A stretch of DNA of 64,000 nt from Ryuthela nishihirai. Its lineage: Eukaryota > Arthropoda > Arachnida > Araneae > Heptathelidae. Shown here in pieces: positions 33,260 through 44,017 of this stretch. The translations under genes were made by a program, and so were the position numbers. The notes under the pieces are model-generated. The model saw only the letters and a program-made list of their open reading frames with translations, was not told the DNA's origin and ran no database searches. Location: the NCBI GenBank assembly GCA_038380435.1, contig JAWZYU010000013.1:8879901-8943900 (forward strand), read 5' to 3'. How positions within the stretch are numbered: the first letter of the stretch is position 1; every line of letters starts with the position of its first letter.

Positions 33260-33480
33260 TTGCAGTATATAACAATTTGCTCAAGGAGTCTAGTTCCGAA
33301 TGTGTTGGGGGGCATATAAAATTTTGGCCCCAGCAAAGTCTGGTACTTTTTGGAGTTAGTTCTTTATTATTTTCGCCAAAGTGGTATTAATGTTGCCTTT
33401 TCTTATATCATTTTAATGTTCCTTCAGCCTAGTTTTAAAAGTCCGCTTGGTCTTCCCATAGTAGTCGAATATTTCCACAT
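33260..33480 (-). pseudogene. Penelope-like GIY-YIG endonuclease remnant
   Basis: The minus strand reads YYGKTKRTFKTRLKEH, then a stop, NDIRKGNINTTLAKI and, after another shift, DFAGAKILYAPQHIRN. The TKR.FKTRLKEH motif with the downstream RKGN block is the conserved second half of the GIY-YIG nuclease of Penelope-like elements. Stops show it is non-functional. Confidence 0.6.
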
Positions 33481-35430
33481 GTTGGTTGATGGTATTTTTG
33501 ACAGGTATTTTCTAGACACCATCGGTGGAGGGTATATAGTCAGTCAATTTTTACTTGCACTAGGATTGAGCATTTGGTAGTGGATGGTATTTTTATGATG
33601 TAAGGGCGTACTGCATTATAGTTCTTCAGACAGCCATGGAATATTTGGTATAGGGGTGTATATTTACATGCCCTATTCTGCACTGCCGGTATTTGGGTGT
33701 TTTGTTGGACTTTGATGTTGCACCTCCTCTCGACAGCTCAGATCTATTTTTTGGGATAACCTGCTTTGGTGGCGACATCATAGAGCCTGTTTCTGTTTCA
33801 AAGACGAATGTTGTTGCATATCTGTGGTTCCGCAAAAATGAAATCAATTTGGGCCATTAAAAGCTTTTTAACTTTGAGTGCCTTTTAGGAATTTTTTTGA
33901 ACCTTTGGGTTTTTTTATGTCATTTATCTTGTTCACAAAATAGAGCTTCTATGCATGTTTCTGGTACCAAAAAAGCCAAGACATCCAAAGGACTTTCCCT
34001 GATCATAACACCCAGATGTACATTGACTGATGTGGAATAAACAAGATTTGTTGACCTGCTACTGAATATAGTAAGTCTGTTCCATTGACTCTTAGTCCTA
34101 CTGTACAACTCTATTTTATTATGTCACAGCAAGTTCTTGTGTAGCAAGACATAATATAAAAAAGAATTAAAAAAAAAAAATTCCGTATCTTTATGTAAAC
34201 AGCCATATAGTGTATTTAATACCAGTATCTCACTCTTATTATTGCCAAGAAAACCATACAGTACTTGCTGAAAAGCTGCCAAGCATTCTTTTCCATAACA
34301 GTCATTTTGTCTTCCAGTTGTTGACTGTAACATCCATTGTATTTGTGATCCAGTAAATATGCTACCTTTTATTTTTGCTCCAGACATGTGAGGGAATATG
34401 GAACATATATGCTGAAATACATCTGATGTGTGATTCAAGGCTTTGACCTACTGCTTCACAAGCCCCAACTTGATATGAAGTGGTGGCAGCAAGATCTTGT
34501 CAGTTGGAACAAGAGCTTCATGAATAACATTGTGTATACCTGGAGTTGCCTTCTGGATGGCCATTCTCTTTTCACATAATGCTGGCCTGATGCTCTACTG
34601 CCCTAAAGACAGAGGAAATAAGAATATTTGGTATGGCAGCCACCTTGTAGACATAATAGAAATTCTAGAATCTTGAAGTCCCCACAAACATCCCAGTTGT
34701 AACATTTATAGTTTACTTTCTCCAATACTTTCTTGACATTCTCATAGTCTCTTTTTAAATATATTGATGTGCTACTTGAATGGAGGGAAATTGATTGCTG
34801 TTGTATAGCTAAACAGCCTTCAGACTTTTGATTGAGCTGTCAATTTTGTAGGTCATGAGTTAGGCCAGTAGCTTCAAAAAGACCAAACAACATCAGGTAG
34901 TAGCGCAAACTTTCAACTGAAACATAGAAGGGTGCAAATTTTTCTTGCCTTTTCCAATATGTTGAAATCTTGCAGGTCAGATCCAATAAATTCCACTGTC
35001 TTAGATGGGATGTTTAAGGTTGTGCATTTGATTTAGTGAGACATAAATTCCTGATTAGGTCATTAATTCTGTTTAATTATGAAATGTGGAAAATGTGACT
35101 CTTTGCTGCCACTTGCTCTACAAAAGTCCTCATCAGCATTAGCAATTGAGCTTACAGTTTTTTCTTCTGACAACAAAATCACAAGTGGAGTTGGGATAGG
35201 CAAGTCTTCATCATGTGGAACTGGAGCAGTAGATGAGGGTATATTTAGATATGCCACATTTCTTTGTCCTTCATTATTTTTTAGTGTGTTATGTCCACCT
35301 TACAAAAGTAGCAATTATCGTGGTGGTTAGTAGGTGCTCTCCAAATTTGAGGAACTGCAGATGGCATACACTTCTGGTTCCACCCATCCACCCTTCTAGT
35401 ATAGATCAGCAGCTACCACAGCATACATGA

Positions 35431-36394
35431 GGAGCCTGATTTTTCTTAATCACCGATGGGAACTCCAAAATATGCTTCATATGCACTACAAAACTTTGTA
35501 CCACAAAACTTTGTACCAGTACAATATAGTGCTTCACCTGTTTAGGACTAATATAATATACACACAGCAGAATGAATCTGTTGACAGTTTACAACCTCGA
35601 CTACTGAGCATCATTCACTGAAATAGGAAACAACAGTTAATGCACTAAGTGACTGCTGATATTTTATATATTTTGCATTTAATTTATGGCTGGTAGTCAA
35701 TATTACTGAATAGATTTGATGTAAATATATTTATATATATATGTATAATAATTTTAGAGATGTGGAGACAAAGTACTATAGTGAGCACAAAATGATGAAC
35801 GGATTTAATATTTACACAATATTGCTGTTTAGATGTTAAATGCTCTTGAGCAATCACTAGTCTACTTTGAAGATTATTTACATTGCTTTTCTTGCAATGC
35901 CATCAACTCCCTTAACATGGTATTTTACTTAAGGAGGCTTTTAACTATTAAAAGTTCCAAAATAAGAGATATAAGGTTATATTACCATGTTTTTGTTGTC
36001 TTCTTGAGTATCCTATGGCTGGCTCAGATGGTATTGTTGTTGCTGATGTTCCTTCTGCTGTATTTCACATAGGGTTTCTTGTTGTAAGCCGACAGTTGTC
36101 CTGTAGTTACAACTGCCAATAGCATGAGGTGATGACACTAATGTTTTGTGATACTGTATACCAGTCTTTTCTTCCAAAGGTAGACACTGATCTTGGGTGT
36201 TATAAATCACTAACCCTTAATATATCTCTTGATAATTTAAGATGGAGAGAACTGATTACTTTGCTTATATCTTCCTGTTTAACCATGTCATAGACTTTCC
36301 CATTCAAGATGCTTTAACTTATGACCAATATCAACCACATTAACCCTTTCTCCACCATACTGGCCCAAATTGCAGGTCAGAAATAGTAAAGAGG
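35431..36394. other. Unassigned intergenic stretch
   Basis: AT-rich; no protein motif. A short TATATATA run lies at about 35734. Confidence 0.4.
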
Positions 36395-36700
36395 AAGGAA
36401 AATTTAATATTGAGATAAACTCTGATAAACTCGACAGTTCAACATCCAGTAATAAATGGGCACTTTTTGAAGTCAATTTTAATTTTAGAGGAAAAATTGT
36501 CGGAGCCGGGTGTGATATGAACTCACGACCTCCTGATAACATGTCAGGTGCTCTCAATGATTCGTGGGTTCATATCCCACCCTACTTGGACAATTTTTCC
36601 TCTAAAATTGAAATCGACATCAAAAAGTGCCTATTTATTACTGGATGTTGAACTGTCAAGTTTATCTTCTGAGTTTATCTCAATATTTATTATCATTAGC
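36395..36700. repeat. Large foldback containing tRNA-like modules
   Basis: The left arm (about 36410-36525) and right arm (about 36565-36690) are inverse over nearly 120 bp (TTGAGATAAACTC, GACAGTTCAACATCCAGTAA, TTTTAGAGGAAAAATTGTC). The middle (36525-36565) carries the tRNA-like CCTGATAACATGTCAGG. The structure appears to be two modules, like that at 16832, head to head. Confidence 0.8.
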
Positions 36701-36812
36701 ATACTTGTAAGACATGCTTTCCATCTATTGGCAAATAAAAAGCCACTAGGGCTAAAAATTGCCTAAAATAACTCCTACATGTGACATAAAGGGAATGTTC
36801 ATAGCATTAATT

Positions 36813-36900
36813 AGAGGAAATCTTGAGTGGCGGCCAGTAGCTCAGTGGTCCAGAGCACCTGACATCGTCAAAAAGTGCCTATTTATTACTGGAATAGGAA
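36813..36900 (+). mobile_element. tRNA-like module fragment
   Basis: TTAGAGGAAATCTTGAG and GGCCAGTAGCTCAGTGGTCC, then CACCTGACAT, followed directly by CAAAAAGTGCCTATTTATTA, the sequence found in the arms of the foldback. The B box half is deleted. Confidence 0.6.
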
Positions 36901-38127
36901 GGAATAGCATTGATTGGACGAATCCATTTAGGGCAGGTATGGTACTGAAAAGGTTAAACATTTAAGTTGTAGAATATTTAAAATTGGCAACATGCTTCAC
37001 CCTGTAGGCTTGCAGGGCTACTTCTGGCAGTAAACTTAACAATGTGCAGACTTAAATAAAAATCTCCTCTGCTGTTAGTTTTGATTTTAGCAGTTCTGTT
37101 TTTGCAGCAGGAGATTCCACTTAGCGAGAAAGGGCAGGATCTCACTGTTGCATATGCACTCTTTATGTTAATTAGCCCTCCAGAAGTGGCATATGGTCTG
37201 TCAGACTGATTGAGAATATATTTTCTAATAATTTTGCAACACAAAAGTTGCATTTTCTTGTGTGCAATTTTTGCGCACACTTTATGTTCAACTTTTTTGC
37301 ACATTTTTGCATAATCAGTCGGAGACAGACACCACTTCTTTATTTCTATCATTCCATGCCACTTCTGGAGGGTTAATCATGATGCTTTCCATATATTGCA
37401 ATTGAAATTTAGGTGGGGGTCCTGTTGATGTCCGTATGTTATATATATGCTTTGTCGATGTGTTGATTTTTTCATTCTAATTTGCTTTCAGGATCTGGTA
37501 TTTCTTTGTTATAAATTCCTCTTGTTGGGAAGAGTTTATCTGTATCATTAATAACTGATTTTTTAATAGTATTTGTTATAATATATGGTACAGTTAAATC
37601 AGATTTAGCTAATGTATTTTTTACCATTTATGATACTCCTGGAATGTAAGGGAAGTTATGTGTGTATTGTGTTTTTTCTGTCTGTTGTGCCAGGTCAGTT
37701 ATAAAGTTTGTTGAACTTTATATTTTGCTGCTTTTTGAATTTTATTTATGAAAGTATCAGGATATACTGTTAAGTTTGCTAACTTGTAATCTGTAGTGTA
37801 GACTAGTGATTGCTTAAGAGCATTTAACATCTAAACAACAATATTGTGTAAATATTAAATCTGTTTAAACATTGTGTGTTTTTGAATTTAATTTGGTAAA
37901 ATGCTAAATTTCATGAAAACCGATTTCTTTTTTGTAATATCTTTGCAAATATTAATAGTAGAGCAAAACCAGTTATAAGATTTGTGTTCAGCACCACTTA
38001 TTTATCCATGAAACATGTAGAAAATAGTATAAATAATTTCTTGTTACATAGTGTTATCAGTACACAAGTTAACTCTATTGATTCTAAATCATTGTTATAA
38101 CATTTATCAGTGCAAAAGTGTTTTAGC
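36901..38127. other. Unassigned stretch upstream of the MED31 exon
   Basis: No repeat family recognised. A 124-codon minus frame (37352-36978) has no known motif. It could be MED31 intron. Confidence 0.4.
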
Positions 38128-38270
38128 ATTAATGAAAGATTTCTCACAGCTAAATTTCAAACAAGCATTAAGGACTTGAATGTTATCTGTTGTTATGCCC
38201 CTACTGAGGATGTCAATGAGGATGAGAAAGATTGTTTTACGGACAACTTCAGGATATTTTGAATTCAGTG
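38128..38270 (+). mobile_element. LINE-R endonuclease fragment
   Basis: The plus strand encodes FLTAKFQTSIKDLNV and CCYAPTEDVNEDEKD-like sequence, then CAACTTCAGGATATTTTG. Both ends are lost. Confidence 0.75.
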
Positions 38271-38981
38271 ATGATTTTACTGATATTTCACATCTGTGCA
38301 TTCTGTGCTTTTTTATGTCTTAGTTAAAACATACTAATATCCTCAGTAATACTACTTTAATTGCTATTCATCTTTTCTTAAGAATGTAATTTTGTAGAAT
38401 ATTTAGTTTGCTTAATTAATTGATTCGAAAATATGTAATTTTAAATACCAGTCACTCTTTTTTTAATTATCACATAGCAGATGTTTTATGTGCATTTTTA
38501 TGAGACTCATTTTGAGAAAAACAATATGAATTTTGAAATTCAGTTTTAACCATAGGCAATTACTTATGAATCAGAAAATAACACAACAGTTGCATCAGAA
38601 ATATTAGTTTAACAAATTCTGCTTTTTCCGGATAATTTTCGAACACTTTTTTTCATAAAATTATCTTTGACAATTGCAACTTATTCTATTGGGGAAAAAA
38701 AAAACTTTAAAACAAAGTTGTCCTGGCAATCAAGTTGCACTCAAGGTAACTCAAAATCATATATATGAATATTAGTTAAATGTATTGTGTATAAAGCATA
38801 ATATATTTGATTGTTTTAATTATACTTTCTCTGCATAATAATTACTGAGGAATGTGTTGCAGCTTAATATCCAAAATTGGGAATATATATTGATTTTCTG
38901 TGTGGTTGCAAGATTTTGCTTTTTGAGAAGTGTTCTTTTTAATACAATGTTTTTACTCTTACAAATACTTCTTTGTTTTAG
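38271..38981 (+). other. Probable MED31 intron, 3' part
   Basis: AT-rich non-coding sequence leading to the pyrimidine tract and TTTTAG acceptor of the MED31 exon. Confidence 0.5.
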
Positions 38982-39062
38982 AAACTGAAGAACAGCAGCG
39001 TCTACGATTTCAAATAGAATTGGAATTTGTTCAATGTTTAGCCAATCCTAACTACCTGAACT
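38982..39062 (+). CDS. MED31: MED31 internal exon (Mediator complex subunit 31)
   Basis: This 81-nt exon reads in one open frame. It starts after a pyrimidine-rich tract ending in TTTTAG and stops before the consensus donor GTAAGT. The translation runs EEQQRLRFQIELEF followed by VQCLANPNYLN, the near-invariant N-terminal core of MED31 (Soh1). MED31 is a small nuclear subunit of the Mediator middle module, which bridges activators and RNA polymerase II. The exon is phase 2 at its start and phase 1 at its end, and it breaks after NYLN, where I recall the vertebrate gene also having an intron. The EEQQ before the core resembles insect MED31 more than vertebrate. I could not find the preceding exon (it may hold little more than the start codon) or the following exons (FLAQRG... 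onward), so introns are long or run outside the window. A processed pseudogene is excluded by the intact splice sites. Confidence 0.9.
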
Positions 39063-39274
39063 GTAAGTTTGCTTTTGCATCATCATAATATAGCTTAGAA
39101 TTACATCCATGTGAAAAAATTAAGTTACATGTTGATTTTCTTTAATATTCTGAAGAATGCACATATACATAATCCTCAAGTTGCCATGGGCTGCAAAGGT
39201 CCAACCAGACTGTGAAATTTAGTTCTCCATACACTTAAATCCTAAGCTGCAGCACCCAAGTAAAATTCTCATCT

Positions 39275-39942
39275 GAACCAGAGTTGAGATTTATCTTCGC
39301 TAAACCTGCCCTCTGTCAGAAAGGGGACACTGATGGGCTTGGCTTGGATGTGACATTAAGCTGTGACCCCTTGTGCAGGAGAGCCATACTGTGTGGGGCG
39401 GGGGTGGCTCAGTCAGTAGCATGCCATGCTCGTAATCTGCAGTTCCCAGGTTCGAGTTCCAGCTGGGTCAATGTTGAGGCTTATCTCCGCAAAACTCCCC
39501 ACCCTCCCCACAGTAAGTAGGGACACCGATGGGCTTGGAAAGGCTGCCGTCCGTTGGATGGGACGTTAAGCAGTGGCCCCATGTTAGGGAGAGCCATACC
39601 CTGTGCACATTAAAGAACACGCTTGATGGGAGGCTACCATCTGTCTCCCAACAGCTGTTCCAGTGGGTCTCCTCCCCCAACTTTCTCTGAGCCTTCGGGG
39701 TCCTTGTAACCTGGCTATTTAGTCCATGGTGTGCAAAAAAAGTGCCACTCAGAGGTAAAACAACCCAACCCAAAGCCATACCTTGTGCACATTAAAAAAC
39801 ATGCTAGATGTCTTTGACATGAGGCTTCCATCTCTCTCCTAACAGCTGTCCAGTGGGTCCCCTTTCCCCAACCCCTGAGCCCTTGGGATTTGGCCATTTA
39901 GCCCATTTCGTGCAAAAAAAGTGCTACTCGGGTAAAACAACC
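39275..39942 (+). mobile_element. SINE-T outer copy, split by a second SINE-T
   Basis: Body sequence from GAGTTGAGATTTATC runs to AGAGCCATAC at 39389, is interrupted by another SINE-T (39390-39773), and resumes with AGCCATACCTTGTGCACATT at 39774 to the end at TCGGGTAAAACAACCC. The eight bases AGCCATAC are duplicated at the junction. This outer copy itself lies in a minus-strand LINE-R copy, whose sequence stops near 39257 and resumes near 39949. Confidence 0.8.
39390..39773 (+). mobile_element. SINE-T inner copy nested in another SINE-T
   Basis: This is a full copy from GGGGCGGGGGTGGCTCAG through the B box GGTTCGAGTTCC, the body and GTGCAAAAAAAGTGCCAC to CAACCCAACCC. It is flanked by AGCCATAC on both sides (39382-39389 and 39774-39781). 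The target is the body of another SINE-T in the same orientation. Confidence 0.85.
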
Positions 39943-40727
39943 CAACCTTGAGCTACAGCTGTTGCACTTGGTCACTACAAGACAATTCTAACACATACTG
40001 TTTGCCATTGCCCACTCATTGTATTCTAGGTCTCCTGTTTTTTCTGACATCTTTTGGTACACAATTCATAAATCTGTTGACTAATCTGCTGTTCTGCATG
40101 TGGGCAGAATTGTCAAATGCAGTCACTCCCTACATCATATGCTACTCGGTGGTTGATTACTCCTCTACTTAACCTCATCATTACTTAGCAAAACCACATA
40201 ATGCCCTAAATACAGCTCAAGCATCTAGAAAATAAACCCCTCAGGTGTCCTGTTATCTTGCTTATAATGGGTTCAAGTTTCACTACCACGGCAAGCTATT
40301 ATACAGAATGGACTAAACTATTATACAGCCTAATTTTAGTCTTCAGATGTTTTCTCCTATTTTCTCATATCTCCACAGATCAGATCCCAGAACCGATATA
40401 CTTTACAAGTATTTGTAACAGCACTCCTGAGATAATTGAGATGAGAAACCTGCTCAAGAGCATAGCCATTCGAAAATACTGGATCGTCCATCCACCTTAC
40501 CAATTTTTATCATTTTAGTTTTCTCTCTGTTCATCACTAAAAACTCATCAACAGCATTTGCCAAAAAGGCAAAATCCTCAACATAATCTAAGTTAAATAA
40601 TTTATTATCTTAGATTATGTTGAGTTGTTTTGTTTTACCCCTGAGTAGCATCTTAGGCCCGTCTTTCCTTTCCAATAAATTCTTCATATCGTAATAACCA
40701 AACTGAGTAGAAAAGATAACACATTCA

Positions 40728-41045
40728 TTTCTTACTCATTTGTTTCTTCTATGGGCAGATGACAAACCTAAGTGCGATTTTTGTGACATCATTTTAACTA
40801 TTAAACATATTTTCTTTGAATGCGTTGCTTTTAATCTTGAAAACCACTTATATTTTTCATAATTTTACATCTGAACCATTTGCACTCAGACATCTTTTAT
40901 CTGATCATTGCATTTTAGCACCAGTTTTTTCTTTTTTAAAATACTCTGGCTAGTTTAATCGACTTTGATTTTCTCTGTTGTTGCTTTATATTTTGTATCT
41001 TTAACACAGGTCTCTTACACCTGGGTTGATTTTATTTTACAAACA
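40728..41045 (+). mobile_element. 3' fragment of the same I/Jockey-like LINE family
   Basis: Plus-strand DDKPKCDFCDIILTIKHIF with the following Cys matches the C-terminal motif of the 44342-44812 fragment, and the downstream T-rich 3'UTR is similar. It abuts a LINE-R fragment on the left; the ends are decayed. Confidence 0.65.
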
Positions 41046-41059
41046 TAATCAACCCAGTT

Positions 41060-41805
41060 TAAATGAAGTCACTTAAAACTTCTGCTGTGTTCTAATATTA
41101 AGTCAGAATTGTTCCTTGATTGTATTGAGAGAATACAATTGTATGTCAAATATATTGACAGCCTTGATTGATTTTGAGAACAGATTAACTAAAGTAGAAT
41201 GAAGAAAAGAAATTGGAGGAATAGAAATTCTTCAATAGAATTGAATAATAGAATGAACTAACGAAATTGTTGCTTGGCTACAGTGAGTTGAATTTTGATA
41301 AATTGACTTGGTTTTGCATTCATTTTGTAGTTTACTGTGCTGTATAGTAATAGCTACTGTGCTCTGCTTTGATCTTTGCCATAATTTACATATACCAGAT
41401 CTGTAGTGTGCCCTACTACCATTGGAAGTGAAGTGCATTTGTTAGAATTGGAAATGTATGCACTTAAGTTATGTTATTTTCTGTAAGTTATTGCTAAATT
41501 TTCTTTTTTATCATTCATATTGCTTTAGCACTTCTGTTTTTCAAGGTTAATTGACTCTAATTATGGATGATAAATCTACTAGTTTGAAACAAAAGGCTTT
41601 CCCTGTTATGGTTGATTCAGAACTGAATTAGAGAGAATGGCAGATGTGATGTTGGCTGATGAAAATTTTGAAGTCACTTAAAACTTCCATTATGTTCTAA
41701 TGTTAAGTCAGAATTGTTCCTTGATTGTATTGAGACAATACAATTGTGTGTCTAAAATATTGACAGAGCCTTGGTTGATTTTGAGAACAGATTAACTAAA
41801 GTAGA
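41060..41805 (+). repeat. Dispersed direct repeat, ~145 bp, two copies
   Basis: Bases 41061-41205 and 41673-41805 share GAAGTCACTTAAAACTTC, GTCAGAATTGTTCCTTGATT and GAGAACAGATTAACTAAAGT with few differences. The second copy appears to interrupt the putative LINE ORF1 remnant. Confidence 0.75.
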
Positions 41806-41819
41806 AAAGCATTCTTGTT

Positions 41820-42210
41820 TTTGTGTTCAGCCTAGAATTGCTGGAGATCAGCTGCTTCTGAACCAAAGTTGCTGATCTAGAAGATAGTGGTCATAGAAAT
41901 ATATTGTTATTTCTGGTCTTGAAGAAGATAGGGAATCATAGGAAATTACTGAAGGAAACGTTTTGAAATTGTGTTTGGAGAAACTTTCTATTTTGAATGG
42001 GCCCAACATAATTGGAAGAAAATTGGGAGACACATCCTTGACTGCTTATTTGTAAGCTGTTAAGTTATAAAAATAAGGAAAATTTTTGAGCCATTACATC
42101 TAATCTCAAAGGTACATCCCATAGAATTGGAAGGAAAGTGGAGGACTCACATCCTTGACAAATTCTTGATAGGCTGTTGCAAAAATAATTAAGAACAGTG
42201 CCTCTTAAGC
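41820..42210 (+). pseudogene. Possible LINE ORF1 remnant with duplicated segment
   Basis: The plus-strand frame reads VADLEDSGHRNILLF followed by a short spacer and NGPN, resembling the coiled-coil-to-RRM transition of transposase_22-type LINE ORF1 proteins. A segment of about 105 bases is repeated at roughly 42015-42105 and 42118-42205 (GGAAG... GACTCACATCCTTGAC). The assignment is weak. Confidence 0.35.
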
Positions 42211-42372
42211 TCAGAGATACAAGTATATATATATGCACAGTCGTATCAGAATAATATGACCACCCACAGAATCACAGTGTACCCACCCAGGTGATCACAG
42301 AGTGCACATGACAAGGTCGACAATACGGAGATATAAACAGTCGGCCAGGACAGATGAGCCATATTGTGTAAC

Positions 42373-42612
42373 ATGAGCACAATGGGCAGATATAGTGATC
42401 TGAGAGACGTTCAAAAAGGAATGATCATCAGCTACTGTGCCAAGGATGGAAGCATCTCGGAAACAGCAGACTTCGTAGGCTGTTCACAAGGTGCTGTAAT
42501 AAGGGTGCACCAAGAATGGATGCTGGCACACCAAGTACCTCCAGATGTCATAACCGTGAAGCCCCAAAGGCCATCGATCCCAGAGGAGAACATTGCCTCC
42601 GTCAACTGGTAA
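42373..42612 (+). pseudogene. Tc1 transposase N-terminus (HTH domain)
   Basis: The open frame reads MGRYSDLRDVQKGMIISYCA, then SISETADFVGCSQGAVIRVH, the paired-like helix-turn-helix that binds the terminal repeats. It runs into a frameshift at 42612; the continuation (SVNW replaced by LRQLVKSNRCATVQQLTTQM in the next frame at 42590-42650) encodes the second DNA-binding helix bundle. Confidence 0.8.
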
Positions 42613-43121
42613 AGAGTAATCGATGTGCAACAGTGCAGCAATTGACCACTCAAATGAATGCTGGAGCACCCAGGTATGTGTCCCCAATAACAATAGAGCG
42701 AACCCTGTTACTATGGGTCTCTGGAGTCGACACTGCATAAAGGTGCCCATGTTAACCAAGGTCCATCGTCAATGACACCTGCAGTTCGCACGGGACTACC
42801 GTCATTGGACAGTGGAAGAGTGGGAAAAAATTTGCATTCTCCAATGAATTGAGACCAACACATTTCTGTGGAGAATTTCTACTCCACAGAAGAGACAGGC
42901 GGTGGCAGATACAGTGTCAGACACACGAGCACCAACACCTGGACACTCTTGTCGGTCAAGTACAGGCCGGCGGTGGCAGTGTGCATGTCTGGGGGATGTT
43001 TTCTTCATAAGACCTGGGACCACTGGTACCACTGGATGGGTCCCTGAACCCCAATGGCTAACTGTCCATCCTTGCTGACCACATGCATCCCTTCATGTTG
43101 GACATTTACTCTGGTGGTGAT

Positions 43122-43506
43122 CATTATCATCATCATCCTCAAGCAGCCATGGGCTACGGAAGTCCAACCAGACCGTGCAATTTAGTTCCCCAAGCATGTC
43201 TGTCCTGAGCTACATCTGCTGCATCCGGCCACTGCACACCAATTCTAACAAGGTCCTGTTTGACATTGTGTGCCCACTGCATCCTAGGTCTCCCCCTCTT
43301 TCTGAGGCCTTTAGGCACACTGTTCATAACCCTAATCACCAATCTATAATTATCCATACAGGCAACATGGCCAAACCAACGGAGTTTCTCTGCACAAAAT
43401 GCTGCCTAAAGGAGGTTGCCGACTACCTTGCCTAACCTCATCATTAGTTACAAAGTTGAACCACTGAATGCCCAAGATACTGTGTAAGCATCTAGTTTCC
43501 TGTTAT
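43122..43506 (-). mobile_element. LINE-R 3' end inserted in a Tc1-like element
   Basis: The 385-bp 5'-truncated fragment ends in an ATG/GAT repeat (43123-43136) and encodes the C-terminal LINE-R tail (MDNYRLVIRVMNSVPKG). GTGGTGAT flanks it (43114-43121 and 43507-43514), a clean duplication. The surrounding Tc1 transposase frame is interrupted here. Confidence 0.88.
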
Positions 43507-44017
43507 GTGGTGATGGTGTCTAACAACAGGACAATGTGCTCTGCCATGTCACTAAGGTGGTGCGTGACTGGTTCCAGGAACATGACAGCATGTCTCTGTT
43601 CTCCCTTGGCCGGCGAAATCGCCCAACCTAAATCCCATAAAGCACTTGTGGGACCATTTGGATTGACAGGTTCGATGTGCGAACCCACAACCGTGTCATT
43701 TCCGGAACTTCCATGCTCTGCTGGAGTCCAAATGTGCTCGTGTGCCTCTGGTAACCTTCCAGGGCCTCATTGCATCCATGCCACGTCATCTGACCACTGT
43801 CATCCTTGACAGATTATTCATTTTTGACAGATTCACTGTCATCATCACCACTGTCCAAGGGTGGTTATTCCCATTATTAGGTAGGTGGTCATATTATTCT
43901 GATATGACTGTGTGTATATATATATATTAATGATGATTATGTTCCCACACAAGATTAGCCAGATATAAGCTAAGGACATTTTGTAAGTCACTGCATGAGA
44001 AATGCATAGGATCTGTT

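Larger units (their letters stand above)
32379..34227. mobile_element. Penelope-like element flanked by inverted repeats
   Basis: A 13-bp duplication TCTCACTCTTATT (32366-32378 and 34228-34240) brackets the insertion. Arms of nearly 400 bp (32392-32790 and 33838-34226) are inverted copies of one another (GGTCAACAAATCTTGTTTAT, AAAAGCCAAGACATCC in opposite senses). The core encodes Penelope-type pieces on both strands: on plus (32768-33001) LNFILPTLQFTIETEIEHQL then PFLDLLITR; on minus (about 33480-33260) GKTKRTFKTRLKEH, NDIRKGNINTTLAKI and VPDFAGAKILYAPQHIRN, resembling the GIY-YIG endonuclease and its C-terminal side. Penelope-like elements are known for terminal repeats in direct or inverted arrangement. 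The RT core is largely lost. Confidence 0.75.
32090..35430 (-). pseudogene. TE-associated conserved metazoan ORF, broken, split by the Penelope-like insertion
   Basis: Reading on the minus strand: YLNIPSSTAPVPHDEDLPIP (35257 onward), a region like LNDLIRNLCLTKSNAQ (about 35060-35010), RQEKFAPFYVSVE, ENVKKVLEKVNYK, LPPLHIKLGLVKQ (about 34490-34440), SIFPHMSGAKIKGSIFTGSQ, FLGNNKSE (near 34240), and after the insertion KSETYKELVENFIKQY, GCNMSVKMPYLHSHLDF and HGECFHQDIETMEKR (32375-32160). From memory this order matches a repetitive uncharacterised protein family found in many arthropods and cnidarians (LPPLHIKLGL... FLHSHLDFFPEN... HGERFHQDI...MEKRYQG). Stops and shifts are frequent. Its biochemical function is unknown to me. 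Confidence 0.7.
39173..40727 (-). mobile_element. LINE-R 3' half, old copy carrying nested SINEs
   Basis: The minus-strand LINE-R 3' end is at 39173-39257 and the RT body at 39949-40727, separated by the double SINE-T insertion. Only DNA-level similarity to the family remains (CTCAAGTTGCCATGGGCTGC; CTAATTTTAGTCTTCAGATG). A small minus-strand SINE-T tail piece may lie at 40625-40655. Confidence 0.75.
42236..43912 (+). mobile_element. Tc1-like transposon, inactive, with LINE-R insertion
   Basis: Terminal inverted repeats CACAGTCGTATCAGAATAAT (left) and its near-perfect inverse ending ATATGACTGTG (right) lie in TA-rich flanks. The transposase starts near 42373 (MGRYSDLRDVQKGMIISYCA, an N-terminal helix-turn-helix typical of Tc1). 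It continues in broken frames: VWGMFSS and LGPLVPLDGSLN (about 42985-43055) and, after the LINE insertion, a region like the third-catalytic-residue block (AKSPNLNPIKHLW, from about 43610). Frameshifts and stops show it is dead. Tc1 transposases use a DD34E triad; the second Asp block (normally D before the ..HRA region) falls at the interruption. Confidence 0.85.

Noticed and set aside
36978..37352. 124-codon minus-strand ORF as a gene
   Set aside because: No recognisable motif, no splice context, and composition like surrounding DNA.
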